64,000 bases of DNA from Symsagittifera roscoffensis (lineage: Eukaryota > Xenacoelomorpha > Acoela > Convolutidae), in assembly GCF_963678635.1 (NCBI RefSeq), contig NW_026971689.1, positions 124,001-188,000 on the forward strand, read 5' to 3'. The notes below the pieces were generated by a model. The model was given only the letters and a program-made list of their open reading frames with translations, was not told where the DNA came from and ran no database searches. This document shows positions 10,001 through 19,884 of the stretch, one piece after another. Each line of letters begins with the position of its first letter. Positions within the stretch are counted from its first letter, which is position 1. A program made the translations under genes and the position numbers.

Positions 10001-10482
10001 TTACAAAGCTGAGATTTTTGCTCCTTCTGATAAGTGCGGTTGCATTGACATTATTTCAAAGTCGCTACATGATCCAAAAACTTCCTTAATGTGGGTAGAC
10101 TCATCTTCTGACTTGCCCGAATCCCCCGTTATTTCACATATTTTTTGCTGTGATATGCAAAATTTTGGGAAACGGTTGAGTTTGTGGCTGTTTTTGCAAG
10201 TTTCCAATGAGAAGGACAAGGTTTCAAACTTCTCTGATGAAATACACTCCACATTTTTTGCAGGGCTTTGTTTTTCCACTGGATCTTTTGTTTTTCTCTT
10301 AAAAGTTTTTTTTTCCTCTTGAAATGTTGTTTCCTAGTACTTCCATTAGAGGTTCGCATTGCCTTTACTGGCTCTTGCTTGGTTTTTACTCGTGAATTAT
10401 AACCAATACTCGTCCCCGCAACTGTTGCTGCATTCGTCTTTTGAAACGCCATTCTAGCCAGTTTAATATGTTTGAATTTCAT
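10001..10482 (-). pseudogene. gag: E1-B gag C-terminus, second duplicate, with degenerate knuckle
   Basis: Two overlapping minus-strand frames. Frame 10001-10279 has TCKNSHKLNRFPKFC, a CCHC box degraded to C-S-R-C with spacing CX2SX4RX4C, followed by the acidic DSGKSEDESTHIKEV. Frame 10129-10482 supplies the upstream gag sequence with a basic stretch (KQHFKRKKKLLREKQK). The spacing supports a former zinc knuckle of Ty3/gypsy Gag. Confidence 0.6.
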
Positions 10483-11197
10483 GGCCCCCTTGAGTACTTC
10501 CTAGGGCGCAAGCGTTTCGAAAGTTAGAAAATGTTTTTTTAGGGTCATGTTTCCATCTTAGATATAAGCAAATCCTAACAATTTCATTCTCTAAAGTTCC
10601 CAACTGCAATCTTGCTTACTGAGCAGTTAGTGCCGCGTTAACTTCTCCTTGTTCTGCAGTCTTGTGAAGAGTTTGTATTTTTGGTACGTTACAACTTTAA
10701 CCTTCTGGTTTGAAATCGATACTAGCTCAATGATTTCATTGAATTTTTTTTAAGATATTTTGACATGGTAAATCTTCTGTAGGAACTTTTTCTTCCCTTC
10801 GGATCCTAAAGAGAGGAAGAGTTCACATATGAGCTTCTTTTGTACCTCGTTTTAGTAAACGTTCTGACCAACGCTTGGCTCGCGTGTTCTTCGCTCTTCG
10901 CTCTGAAGGTTCTTTTGGTAGCTTCCTAATTTTTCTTTGAGGTTTCTGGCTTTTCTCCCATGATATCTTCTTCATCTCGTAGTATTTCTGGTATTGGTGG
11001 TGGTTCTTCCAGTATGTCCTTTGGGTCCTCTAGAAAAGTTACTGGGTTGATATTTTCTTTAACCGTGATTCACATTAGAAACTCTTCTAACCAGATTTTG
11101 AATTGCCACGGTGGTTCCAAATTCACTGCGGCTCAAAACTTAGTATGCCCATTCCAATGCGATTGTTCTGAGCTGAGAATTCTGCTTGCTGCGCCAT
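10483..11197 (-). pseudogene. gag: E1-B gag N-terminal region with start codon
   Basis: In minus-strand sense an ATG at 11,197 opens MAQQAEFSAQNNR, aligned with MAQQADFSAEDNR at 32,374. It runs about 20 codons before a stop; further gag pieces follow in other frames, including an EDPKDILEEPP stretch near 11,020. The start is chosen because it is conserved between the two copies. Confidence 0.6.
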
Positions 11198-11392
11198 TTG
11201 ACATCCTACAAAACTAAATGATAATTCGAAATAATATATTTCGTTTTTGAATAAATAGTTTTCTCATTTTTAGAATAGCATAGACCGGCATTTTTTAAGT
11301 TACTCTGATCTCCCAGCGGCGTACTGAAGGTCTTAGATATTGTGACCTTTGATAAAAAATAAAACAAATTTTCACTGATTGTTACATGACAT

Positions 11393-11414
11393 TACTGCTA
11401 CTGCAGTAGCAGTA
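11393..11414. repeat. E1-B leader palindrome, 22 bp perfect
   Basis: Identical to the palindrome at 5,240-5,261, located 196 bp upstream of the gag ATG in minus-strand sense. Conservation in three leaders that otherwise diverge suggests function or very recent conversion. Confidence 0.85.
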
Positions 11415-11423
11415 TCACATATT

Positions 11424-13300
11424 CACACAATTACTTATAACTAACTAACATAACATGGGGTCTTTGTCGCAAGGTTCCAATCTAGAGTCAACAACAATGA
11501 TGATGCAGCTTACTGCACATGAAAACCTTATTTTTTTTCGTTTCGTGTTTGAACTATATGTTTGAATATGCTTATAATTTTCAAGAAAAATTATCGAAGT
11601 CAGTTTTCTTTCGAATAAAATATCGTGTTTTCGAATTCATTCAATTGAAAAGTAAATGAAAAACGTTTGATACAATTGGTTTGTCTATTTGATGATTGAT
11701 TTTGTTTAAACTTTCCTTGTTTTTTATTTGCTTGTTCCTTAGCATCTGTGCTTGCTTTTTTTTCTAAGTTCCGCACAATTCTTATAAACTAACTAAATCA
11801 ATGTGTGGTCTTTGTCGTTATGGCCCTCTAAATAGTCATCAAAAGGGCTGATCCAGCTAACTGTACAAAGAAACCATAGTAGATAATATTTTGTGTTTGA
11901 ATCAAATGTCTGCATCTGCTTACAGTTTTCGAGAAAAAAAATGGTTGATCATTTTTACAGTTTAATTTTTTTTTTAATGATGTACAGTATTTTGTTCATT
12001 TTAGTGGGACCAACCAAATCGACGCAAAAAGAGTAAAATAGCCTCAAGCTTTTCTTAATCCAATAATTTTGTTAGTTTTTTCTGACAAAAATTGAATTTC
12101 AAACTTATCTCTATTTGTTGGTCAAGTAAAGAAGATTACCATTTGTAGAGCCTTCCATGCTAAATGCAAAGACAACGGTCCATTCTGACAACTTCCTTCC
12201 GAATGGGTTGTTTTATTTTTATTTCAGTAATCACTTGGTTTTTGGACTAGTACTGGTTATTTTGTTGATTATAACCTACAGATAAACGTTTCAAAAAGTG
12301 TCGATCTACATGTGTGTTTGCGAGTCTGTAAAAACTGACCCAGTAAACTAATTTAAGGATTAGAAAATTTTTGGGAACTAAAATTAATAAAAACTAAATG
12401 GTCAATGCAGAATACAGTGGTTAATTCCAGCATGTTTTCGTAGATTTTGGCCAAAAGTTTTTTTTTATATAAAATCAGTTTGTCAAATCGTACAAACTAT
12501 TTGAAAAAATTAATTGTGTTTTCGCATCCGTTCAATTAAAAGGTAATTGAATACTTTTTGATAGAATTGTTGTCTACTTGATTAATGATTTTACTTTGCT
12601 TTACTTGTTTTTATTCAATTGTTTCTTAGCGTTTATGTGGTTGCACTTTTCAAAGCCCCACACAATTGTTCTTTAGCTAACTAGGACAACGTATCCTCCT
12701 GGTCGTGGTGGTTCTCTATGTAGTCATAAACAATGATGATCAAGCTAATTGTGCATGAAAACAATCTTACAAATTGTGATGTGTTTCAATCATAAGTCTG
12801 CATCTGTCCAGGAGTTTAATTTCGATTGATTCAATTCTCAGCTTTAAACTAGTCGGAAACATTTTTCTGTTGCTTTTTCGGAAACGGCTTAATTTTTACC
12901 TTTTTACCTTGTTTTGTTTTTACCATGATCTTTGTGATGGTACTTTAGAAAAAAAATCAGCAAATTTGTGGATGCATCTAACTACAACTTTAGATATTCA
13001 GATTTCATAATTTTTTGCAAATGCATAGGTTTCTAATATACATTCAGAAAATCAGACAAAGTCTCGTGTGTTTTTTTTTCAATTCATTTTTATCTTTCGA
13101 CCTTTAGCTTCAAATATTCGGATTCTGAGAGAATTTACATGTATTGAGTTTTGCGGTCGTGCAAGGTTATATGATCCAATTTCTTTAGTCCAAACAAAAA
13201 TTTGAAACGTCTTCCCGGTTTGAGGCTTTACCATTTTTGAGTTATGACAAAGCCCACAGCCATCCAACTGCAACCTCAGAGCCCATTTTTCTCAAATATT
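11424..13300. repeat. E1 leader array: three diverged tandem units U1-U3
   Basis: No coding content. Each unit opens with a CACAATT..TTATAA-CTAACTA motif, then a TTGTCG..GGT block, a GATGATCCAGCTTACTG-like block, and a T-rich tail containing TTGTTCCTTAG. Units start near 11,424 (about 348 bp), 11,772 (about 887 bp) and 12,659 (about 640 bp); U2 holds about 540 bp that U1 lacks. The same three-unit layout recurs at 32,619-33,894, so it is an old feature of the E1 5' region. The E2 LTR cuts U3 at its end. Confidence 0.7.
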
Positions 13301-13315
13301 GCATATAAATTTTCC

Positions 13316-14160
13316 GGCACAACTCGCAATCTTCCGGCACAACACCGAAATAGAATTAGAGGCCTTAATGTTTGGAGTTTATTACAATAGAGGGTCAGAA
13401 TATTCAGGATTTTTCAAAATTCAAATCTTCGAAGGGCGAACGAATATTTCTGAGAAATACGAAAAATGGCCACTTTTGATTGAAAAGTGACGAAAACAAA
13501 ACAACAGCTGAAAGAGTGAAAAACAGTTGGACGAGAAAGATATGAAACACAAAACACAAAACGAGACAACAGTCAGAAATGAGTCTTCAGCGGGGTAGGA
13601 GTAGAAAGCAGTACCCTCCCGTGCAAAGAACTGGGAGTGATAACGACATTTTTACAAGAAAATCACGGAAGCGGAGACTCGACCGCTCAGAGACAGTGTT
13701 TGGGGAAGGACTATAATAAGCGACTTTTTAGCTACTCTGATGCCATAAACATTTGAATTAACACCGGTATTGTTGGTTGTTTTAGAATATGAGTAGCTAG
13801 AAAGAGGAAAGGGTCAATCCAACTCCAATGGATTTAATATAGAACTGTCACCAAAAACGTAGTAAAATAGGATGCTCGAGTCGTGTTTTTAATAGCAATC
13901 ACGTAGTCCGAGGATCCGAGACCCAGCTATGTGGTTGTAATTGCATTAAAACGAAAGCTGATTGAAAGTCGTTTGACTGATGGCCTCAAAGTAGTATTTT
14001 TTTACTTAGCCCTAAATGGACCAGAAAACCAATTGGCTAGGTCGAGACGAAGAAATACGAGTAAAATGAAGGTAACTGACACATGCCAGTCGTTAATATA
14101 TACTTTTTCTATGCTCCGTCATTGTGTAGTGTTTGGGCGAATGTTACCTAGACGTTTTTA
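13316..14160 (+). repeat. E2 copy 1 5' LTR (possibly truncated)
   Basis: Matches 30,785-31,910 in direct orientation and 37,877-38,690 in inverted orientation, at very roughly four-fifths identity by eye. It contains a TATA-like CTATAATAAG at 13,711. It ends immediately before the primer binding site at 14,161, which fixes the right boundary. The left boundary shows a 20-bp-spaced repeat of TTCCGGCACAAC. The 3' copy may extend 500-680 bp further left, so this LTR may lack part of U3. Confidence 0.65.
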
Positions 14161-14178
14161 TGGCACTCCTGGGTGGGC
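14161..14178 (+). other. Primer binding site, matches tRNA-Asn 3' end
   Basis: The 18 bases begin TGGC and end TGGGTGGGC. Compared with the complement of the conserved animal tRNA-Asn(GTT) 3' end including CCA, 15 of 18 positions agree and the three mismatches are all transitions. The site directly follows the 5' LTR, as expected for a tRNA-primed LTR element. The tRNA comparison is from general knowledge. Confidence 0.65.
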
Positions 14179-16289
14179 CTGTTAAAGGCATAAGAACATC
14201 ATGATCAGCGAACGTTTCAGCGACTAACCCTCCGCTCCGGATGTAAGCCCGAGTTAGAGGGCTTATTGACCTTTGTTGTACTAGGGGGAAGGTGCCGACC
14301 CTCCGTCTAGTACTATTTAGCTTTTTAACTAAGTAAAGACCGAAAAATCCGTGGGCCGGAGGGTTAGGTGGGAAATCTAGAGCCTGCTTATTCCAAGGTC
14401 CCGGGACAAAAAACAATTAAAGAGAAAGCGTAAAACCGAACAAAAATAGTGTATAACTAAGAAAAAGTCAAAAAAAAATTTATCTGAAGAGAAAAAAAAT
14501 CCCAAAATTAGTAAAAAATCCAGAAAACATCAAAAACAGTAAAAGGCAAAAGGTGACAGTTTATATGTTTTTTCCGGACGAGATGTGATCTTACCTTCCT
14601 ATCTGTTGTTGTTTCAGATTGATTTATATCATTTCTGATAGAAAGATTGAGTGTTTTGGTGGCGTGTTAGGTATTCTCACTCAACAGAAGCATCAGGGAA
14701 ACATCCACAACGATTTTAATATCGTTCAGAAACTATTTCATTAAAACTTAAGTGGTGGGGGGCTTAATTGGCGCGGCCCGATTGCACCCTCCATCAATCA
14801 CGAATTTCCGAGTTAACGGTCTTAAATCGGGTATTGTGGTGCACAGGAGCGCATAGTTATTTTGAATAACGACTACCAATATATTTTTATGCTTACTATA
14901 TATTACTTATCTCCTATTAAGATCCGAGAAGCACCCCAATTTTGTCAAAAAACACTGATTTCGACCAAACTGTTGAACCTCAAAACTTTGGATATCCGAG
15001 CTTTTCCGAACAACAAAAAGCTTTCATACAGAGATTTACTACGTAGCTCGATCCCCCTGACTAAAGAAACCGCGTGAAAAAGACTTTGATAGTTTTCCAT
15101 TTTTGTCAATCTGTTTTGAGGATCGAGTTTTGGAGTTTTTAGAGTTAGAGCATAACGTGCTCGATTGCCAGAGAGATTTTAGGTTAACCCTCCGAATAGC
15201 TCCGTAGATAAAGCTAACGACTTGAATAGAGCTAAAGATTGGAGAAGGAAGGAATCGGAGGGTCCAATATTGAGAGTATTTAGCCAAAATTTTGTTTCCA
15301 AACCTTTTTTGGTCGGGTTTTTTGCATTAATTTAGAGCCGTACGCGGCTACTACGCTTGTTCCAATTACTTTTGGGCACTTTCTCTAAGAATTGCGGAAA
15401 AAAATCTTTCAGAACCTATATTAGGTGGTGAAAAATGGCCATTTTGACGAACGCCTTTTTGGCAATTTCTCAAAGACTGTCCAACCGATCGGATTTTTTT
15501 GGTAACATAAGTCGACGTTTTTTCTAATTTCTAGGACCGCAACTGTTTTTGGGTTGATAATCTCGGGAAAGAGTTTTTTTTTAGACTTTGTTGGTTCGGA
15601 TGGTCAAAAATTTAGGGAACCCTCCGAGCGGCAGAAAATTTTATAAGATCACATTTTTATCCTACTGGTAAGGTTGACCGTGTCAGCCAACCTGGTTTTA
15701 TGTCAGTTTGACCGCATTCGGAGTCTTTATAGCGTAGAATAACCCATTTTCTCGAATTTTGGGGAACACCACGAAGTAACCCTCCGGAGTCAGCTAAGCT
15801 CCTTAGCAACCGTCATTAGTGGAAATTTTCTACGAGACCATCCGAAGAAGTAAAAACAACCCCCAACAGGGAATTTAGCTTGTTTTGACACTTTCTGAGA
15901 TTGTTTCGAATTTTTGGATTTTTGAAGGAACCCTCCGAAATAACCCTCCGGAGCGTATTAAGCCTCGTGTTGACCCTCCTTAGTGAGATTAAGGGGACGT
16001 CCGAAGTAACTTGGGTGAAAAAAACTCTCCGAAGTAACCCTCCGAGGTAAGATAAGTGTCTTAACAACCATCCGAAGTAACCTTTCGGAGTGACTTAGGC
16101 CCCTTAACAACCCTCCTTATTGAGAATTTAGGGGTACCTCCTGGGGCAAGTTGGGCAACTAAAATATCTATTTAGAGTCGGACTCAAGGGTCGACTACAA
16201 ACGTACTAGCGGCACATTTAAACCGGAAACTCGTGATCAACTTTGGATTTTAGATCGGTTCTATCAGAAGTACCCGAACCATTTTTTTC
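14179..16289 (+). repeat. E2 leader with CCCTCCG minisatellite
   Basis: No gene; short frames here are not supported. The motif CCCTCCG, often as TAACCCTCCGAAGTAA, occurs repeatedly on the plus strand (for example 14,228, 14,299, 15,188, 15,620, 15,780, 15,931, 15,943 and several variants to 16,150), with a few inverted copies near 14,356 and 15,255. Density is highest at 15,775-16,150. The remainder is AT-rich unique-looking sequence. This part is absent from copies 2 and 3, which join E1 sequence at the equivalent of about 16,340. Confidence 0.7.
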
Positions 16290-16369
16290 GATTGTTATTT
16301 TGGTTGTGCGATTGCCTTGAGCTACTTGATAGGAAAGCTCGGGCAATCTAGGAAATCATAAAAGAAGAC

Positions 16370-16380
16370 CTCGGTGAGTA
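16370..16380 (+). promoter_or_regulatory. Candidate splice donor 1
   Basis: CTCGGTGAGTA fits the metazoan 5' splice consensus (G|GTGAGT); the GT is at 16,374-16,375. It is conserved in copies 2 and 3. It would remove gag-pol and could join to an acceptor before ORF3. Splicing itself is inference. Confidence 0.4.
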
Positions 16381-16555
16381 TATTAGGGGAATACACACTC
16401 ACTTGAGAAGAAAAGTTGTTCCCTGCTCTTGTGCACTTGGGGCGTCCCTGGTGTGGGAGAGCTTTTTCATAGACTTTAGTCAATTTTCGATTAGTTGCTG
16501 CCTCGAGCTACTTAGTAGGACAGCTCGGACAATCGCAGGACACCTGAAAGAAGAC

Positions 16556-16566
16556 CTCGGTGAGTG
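16556..16566 (+). promoter_or_regulatory. Candidate splice donor 2 (duplicate of donor 1)
   Basis: CTCGGTGAGTG with GT at 16,560-16,561, in the second leader repeat. Same context AAGACCTCG as donor 1. Confidence 0.4.
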
Positions 16567-16934
16567 TATTAGGCAAATACACACTCACTTGAGAAGACAA
16601 TGTTTCGATCTTTTGGAGTGTTCCAATTGAGGGAAATCTTTTTCTTTTAGACAAAGTTTTCTTTATCTATTCCTGAATCAACACTGCTTTTAACAAAAGA
16701 TTGTTTTTATAAAAGATTTTAACAAAGCATTCATTTGATACGAGTTTGGCGGTAAAATTGATACTGACGAGAGGTCGCTGTCACCTGTAGGATATTCTTA
16801 TCTGATTATCAATTGTGTTCTGTGTATTGATCATATCTTGTGAAAGTTTTGTGACACTGTTATACTAGATATGTGAGTGGGGTTAGAATTATCTTAAAAC
16901 TAAGCTAGCCCTGTGTGTAATTTTAGCTGACTCA

Positions 16935-18170
16935 ATGATATCATCACCAAGGGACCCAAGGAACATTTTTGATACTGAGGAAGTCGAGTAGGCAGCGTCA
17001 AGTAAATTAATTTGAACTTTTTTGCGGAACGTATGCAGTCTCATTAATTTCTACGAATATCATTGTTTATTACAACGCATGCAGCGTAGAGACTCGTTAG
17101 GATTGACTACTAAGATTCCCTGGCTCAGCAAGGGAAGCACACAAAAGTTTAAAACTAGGTTTAGCCAATCTTTGTTTAGCAGCGTATCTGAAGTTTTTGC
17201 TGACAACGGAGCGACTGAAGGTCAAGCTGCTATTTCAGTGAGCGGAATGAAACTAAGAAGCAAGAAGAACCTCGATGGCAATCAAGGGCGAAGTATCGAG
17301 GTCGGACCGGCGAGCGAGGCGCTTATGGAACCCTTCGACGAAGGGGAACAAACGCTGATCCGACCCGACTTTGAGCCAGGCGAGGACCTCGAACGGGAGG
17401 AAGTCAAAACAACGTTCGAGGCCTCGGAGCGTTCCGAGGTCGAACCGCGAGAAGAGGTGTTGTTCAGGGGAATGTTCAAATCACAGACTAGGAGTAATAA
17501 AAAGGAGAAAAACAAACAATCATCTCTGGTCAATCAGAGAAAGAATGCGATGATGTCAAGTATAAGTCAGAGTGAAGAACAAACGGGTAGTGAAGAAAAG
17601 CTGGAAGTCTTTGTACGATTAGCGCATGGCGTCACTACAAACTGAAGGTCTATCCTCCAGTTATGACCATCCGGAGATAACCCATCCGGATGTGGACTTC
17701 ACACCGTGCACAAGGAATGACATGAGCAGGAAGGCGTTGTCCACCTCGCCGAACAGCCCATGTCTGATGGTATAACCGTAGGAGTATCCTCGACGTTCGA
17801 GATGTTGATGATGTCGATGGGCAAGCAAAAGGGCGGCGCGGAATCGAGTACCCGGCTACAACCGCAGTTAACCTCATCTTTCCCGGCATCAAGGGCGGCT
17901 GGCGATATAAGTGACATGTTTGCTGGCGTAATGACAGGCCTGGAAGACCTGCGGAGAGCTTGGCTCAGTCAAACAAGGAGGCTGAGGAAATATAGGTTAG
18001 GATGACAAAAGAGATCGAGCGATTATTGAACGATCACGACAATACCTAAGCTCAAAAGATGACTAGCCTGGAGAAGAGATTGAATGCCAAATCTGACCTG
18101 ATGACGCGGAAGCTTGACGAGATCTTCAACAGAAGCAATCGGGAGGAGGGTTCCGCCCGAAGGTAGCCCT
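16935..18170 (+). pseudogene. gag: E2 copy 1 gag, N-terminal part
   Basis: An ATG at 16,935 opens MISSPRDPRNIFDTEEVE, then stops at 16,989 and 17,013, and the same frame runs to 17,645. The open part from 17,022 begins with TTG, not ATG. Copies 2 and 3 carry the matching SVSGMKLRS, EGEQT, SEVEPREE and FKGTSK-like segments. A second frame from 17,646 carries HPDVDFTP, and 17,760 onward has DISDMFAGVMTGLEDL. Coiled-coil-like charged sequence follows in copy 3. The product would be the matrix/capsid-proximal part of a very long Gag. Confidence 0.6.
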
Positions 18171-18494
18171 GGCAAATGGTGGAACGCAGCTCGAACGAGT
18201 TATGAATCTAAGCATAGGAAACGGCCCAGGGCAGCCCCATCGGGGCCAGTTTGGACAAACCCGGTGCCGCCGAGGTGCAGGCTAATCCGGAGACATAATT
18301 TCCCACTGTGCCAGAAGTCAGATCAATGCCAGGTTTGACTACGGTCTCGCAGGACACAACGATGTATGCTCCGATGTTTGAGCCTCTCAATAGATATCTC
18401 GAAACATTCATCACCAAGCTCTCGAAGTCAAAGGATATAGGAGTGAGGTCAAGTAGAACACTCAAAAGGCCGAAATCAAACAAAGACGAGTCAG

Positions 18495-19373
18495 ATGGCT
18501 GCATCATACTTGGATATAGGTGTGAAGTTGCACTTTAAAGAAGAGAATCTCTCAAAGAAACAGAAAAGCAGCGCACTGACAAGCAACCTGGAGGATACCG
18601 CCCTAAATTGTGTAATCGCGAAAAGGGTCAATGGACGAGACAGCGCTCGCAAGATATTCGACATCCAGCTGACTCATTTCGGCTCTGGAGTACAAGGGCA
18701 TCAGGCTATGGTGAAGTTCGAAAAGAGGCGTCATAGAGATGACAATTCCATAGCCAAGTTTTTGGAAGACCTTGAATTAATCAGAAGGAGAAGCAATCCC
18801 GTTGAGAGAATATCGGTGCGAAGTTTAGCGATTTCCCCGAATTTCATTGATGGAGTAAAGAGTGATCAGCTGAAAACCAAGCTAGCCACGCACTTCACCC
18901 TGTCGCTTGACCAGCTATCCACGCCCGATGATTTGCGTATGAGGTCGCGAGAGAAATTGCTCATAAAACTGAGGGCGCAAAACCGTTACAGCAATTATGG
19001 CAACTACAGCGCAACAAACATTGGCGCGAACTCGAGTTGGTACATACATCGTTACGACATGGATAAGAAGAGGTCATGTGCGAATTGTGGCTCGATGAAC
19101 CACCATGTTTCCACCTGTTCTGCTTACAAACAGAACATGAAGGCGATAGGCTACTTCTTCGATGACGTGGATGCGACCGACGAGGACAACGAAAAGTACG
19201 TTAGAGGACTCGTAAGGAAGTATGGACCAAGGTGCTTCTTCTTTAACTTGGAGGGAAACTTCAAGTCGGATTGCACTCAATTTTGGGATGCGGTGGCGGA
19301 CGCGAAGCTTTCCGACATGAAGTGGCACTTTCGGCATTCAAGCCAGTCGAGCACCGAGCACATATACGAATAA
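18495..19373 (+). pseudogene. gag: E2 copy 1 gag, capsid end and two zinc knuckles
   Basis: A 292-codon open frame, the longest in the window. Residues 20-160 are helical and charged, with the retrotransposon-gag look (HFGSGVQGHQAMVKFEKRR, then FLEDLELIRRR). Residues 195-208 are CANCGSMNHHVSTC, a perfect CX2CX4HX4C knuckle (19,077-19,118). Residues 247-260 are a second box in which the second Cys is Phe and the His is Asn (CFFFNLEGNFKSDC); copy 2 keeps it intact. Between them is an acidic stretch (DDVDATDEDNEKY). Nucleic-acid binding of the genomic RNA is the expected role. Confidence 0.8.
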
Positions 19374-19379
19374 GAAGGT

Positions 19380-19884
19380 GTAACCCTTGCCCGAGGAGGT
19401 GATAACCTCGAACCTGGAGGCAGAGTCGGCCGTCTCGCTCAAGTTGGATTATGGCTCAGCGGCAGGGACTGAATTACAGAAAGTCGAACTGGAGCTAGCC
19501 ACGAAGAAGTTGAGCAATGGGTAAGGTCAGAAGAAGAAAGCAAAATCTTCGTGAGAGAATTGACATTTCGGGAAAAAATCACGAAAGAAGAAGACAAGCA
19601 GGAACACAGAAAACCGGGACTAAAGCTAAATGTTATATCGGGTAATTATATCACTGCAGCTGCAAGGAAGACATCTTTGGATAAGCTTCCTGGTGGTGGA
19701 AAATTTTGAAGAATCCGATCAATTCATCCTGGGGAGGGACTTCGTACGCAACTTTGATGTCAGGATTGACCTCAATGACGGGTTGATCAGGATCAAAGAT
19801 CCTGAGAGGAAGTATGAAAAGAAACCTCCTAATAAGATGAAAATTAACCAGTGCCAATTTTTCTGGATCGGAAAATTACATTGA
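19380..19884 (+). pseudogene. pol: E2 copy 1 retropepsin-type protease remnant
   Basis: The frame from 19,630 contains EESDQFILGRDFVRNFDV, with ILGRD matching the conserved C-terminal ILGRD/IIGRD motif of retroviral-type aspartic proteases. The upstream part with the catalytic D[ST]G is deleted: KLNVISG (19,620) is followed after about 20 codons by the ILGRD block, whereas copy 2 holds about 150 codons between them. The protease would process Gag-Pol. A Glu/Lys-rich gag-protease spacer precedes it (19,440-19,610). Confidence 0.65.

Larger units (their letters stand above)
8679..10349. repeat. Tandem duplication in E1-B, units of about 836 bp
   Basis: Unit 1 is 8,679-9,514 and unit 2 is 9,515-10,349. 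Each contains RT fingers and the gag C-terminal/knuckle region (minus strand). The repeat junction falls on AGGTTC, which is present at the left end (8,679), the internal junction (9,515) and the right end (10,350). This is a microhomology-flanked duplication absent from unit A. Confidence 0.85.
5545..13300 (-). mobile_element. E1-B, degenerate Ty3/gypsy-type element (tandem unit B)
   Basis: Second tandem E1 unit in the same orientation as unit A. It keeps the longer leader (11,198-13,300), a gag start codon at 11,197, gag and RT sequence, RNase H, linker and an integrase scrap, and ends at about 5,545 against the leader of unit A. An 836-bp internal tandem duplication (8,679-10,349) doubles the gag-RT junction. 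Its high-coordinate end is cut by the E2 long terminal repeat near 13,316. Confidence 0.8.
16290..16620 (+). repeat. E2 leader direct repeat, about 186 bp spacing, each with a GTGAGT site
   Basis: Two imperfect copies of a segment that includes GAGCTACTT, GACAGCTCGG-like sequence and AAGACCTCGGTGAGT, followed by ACACACTCACTTGAGAAG. The repeats are spaced 186 bp apart (GAGCTACTT at 16,319 and 16,505). Both are also found, in inverted orientation, in E2 copy 3 (36,640-36,930), and at least one in copy 2 (56,520-56,630). Confidence 0.75.

Noticed and set aside
11424-13300. Leader units as a CRISPR array or tRNA cluster
   Set aside because: Only three long, unequal, diverged units without uniform repeats or spacers; no cloverleaf is evident.
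14226-16150. CCCTCCG/TAACCC-like array as a telomere or interstitial telomeric repeat
   Set aside because: The motif is irregularly spaced, interrupted, partly inverted and does not match known animal telomere units such as TTAGGG, TTAGG or TTAGGC.
17022-17645. The 207-codon frame as a complete gene
   Set aside because: It opens with TTG within a longer gag frame that has stops at 16,989 and 17,013, and its matches in copies 2 and 3 extend upstream of it.
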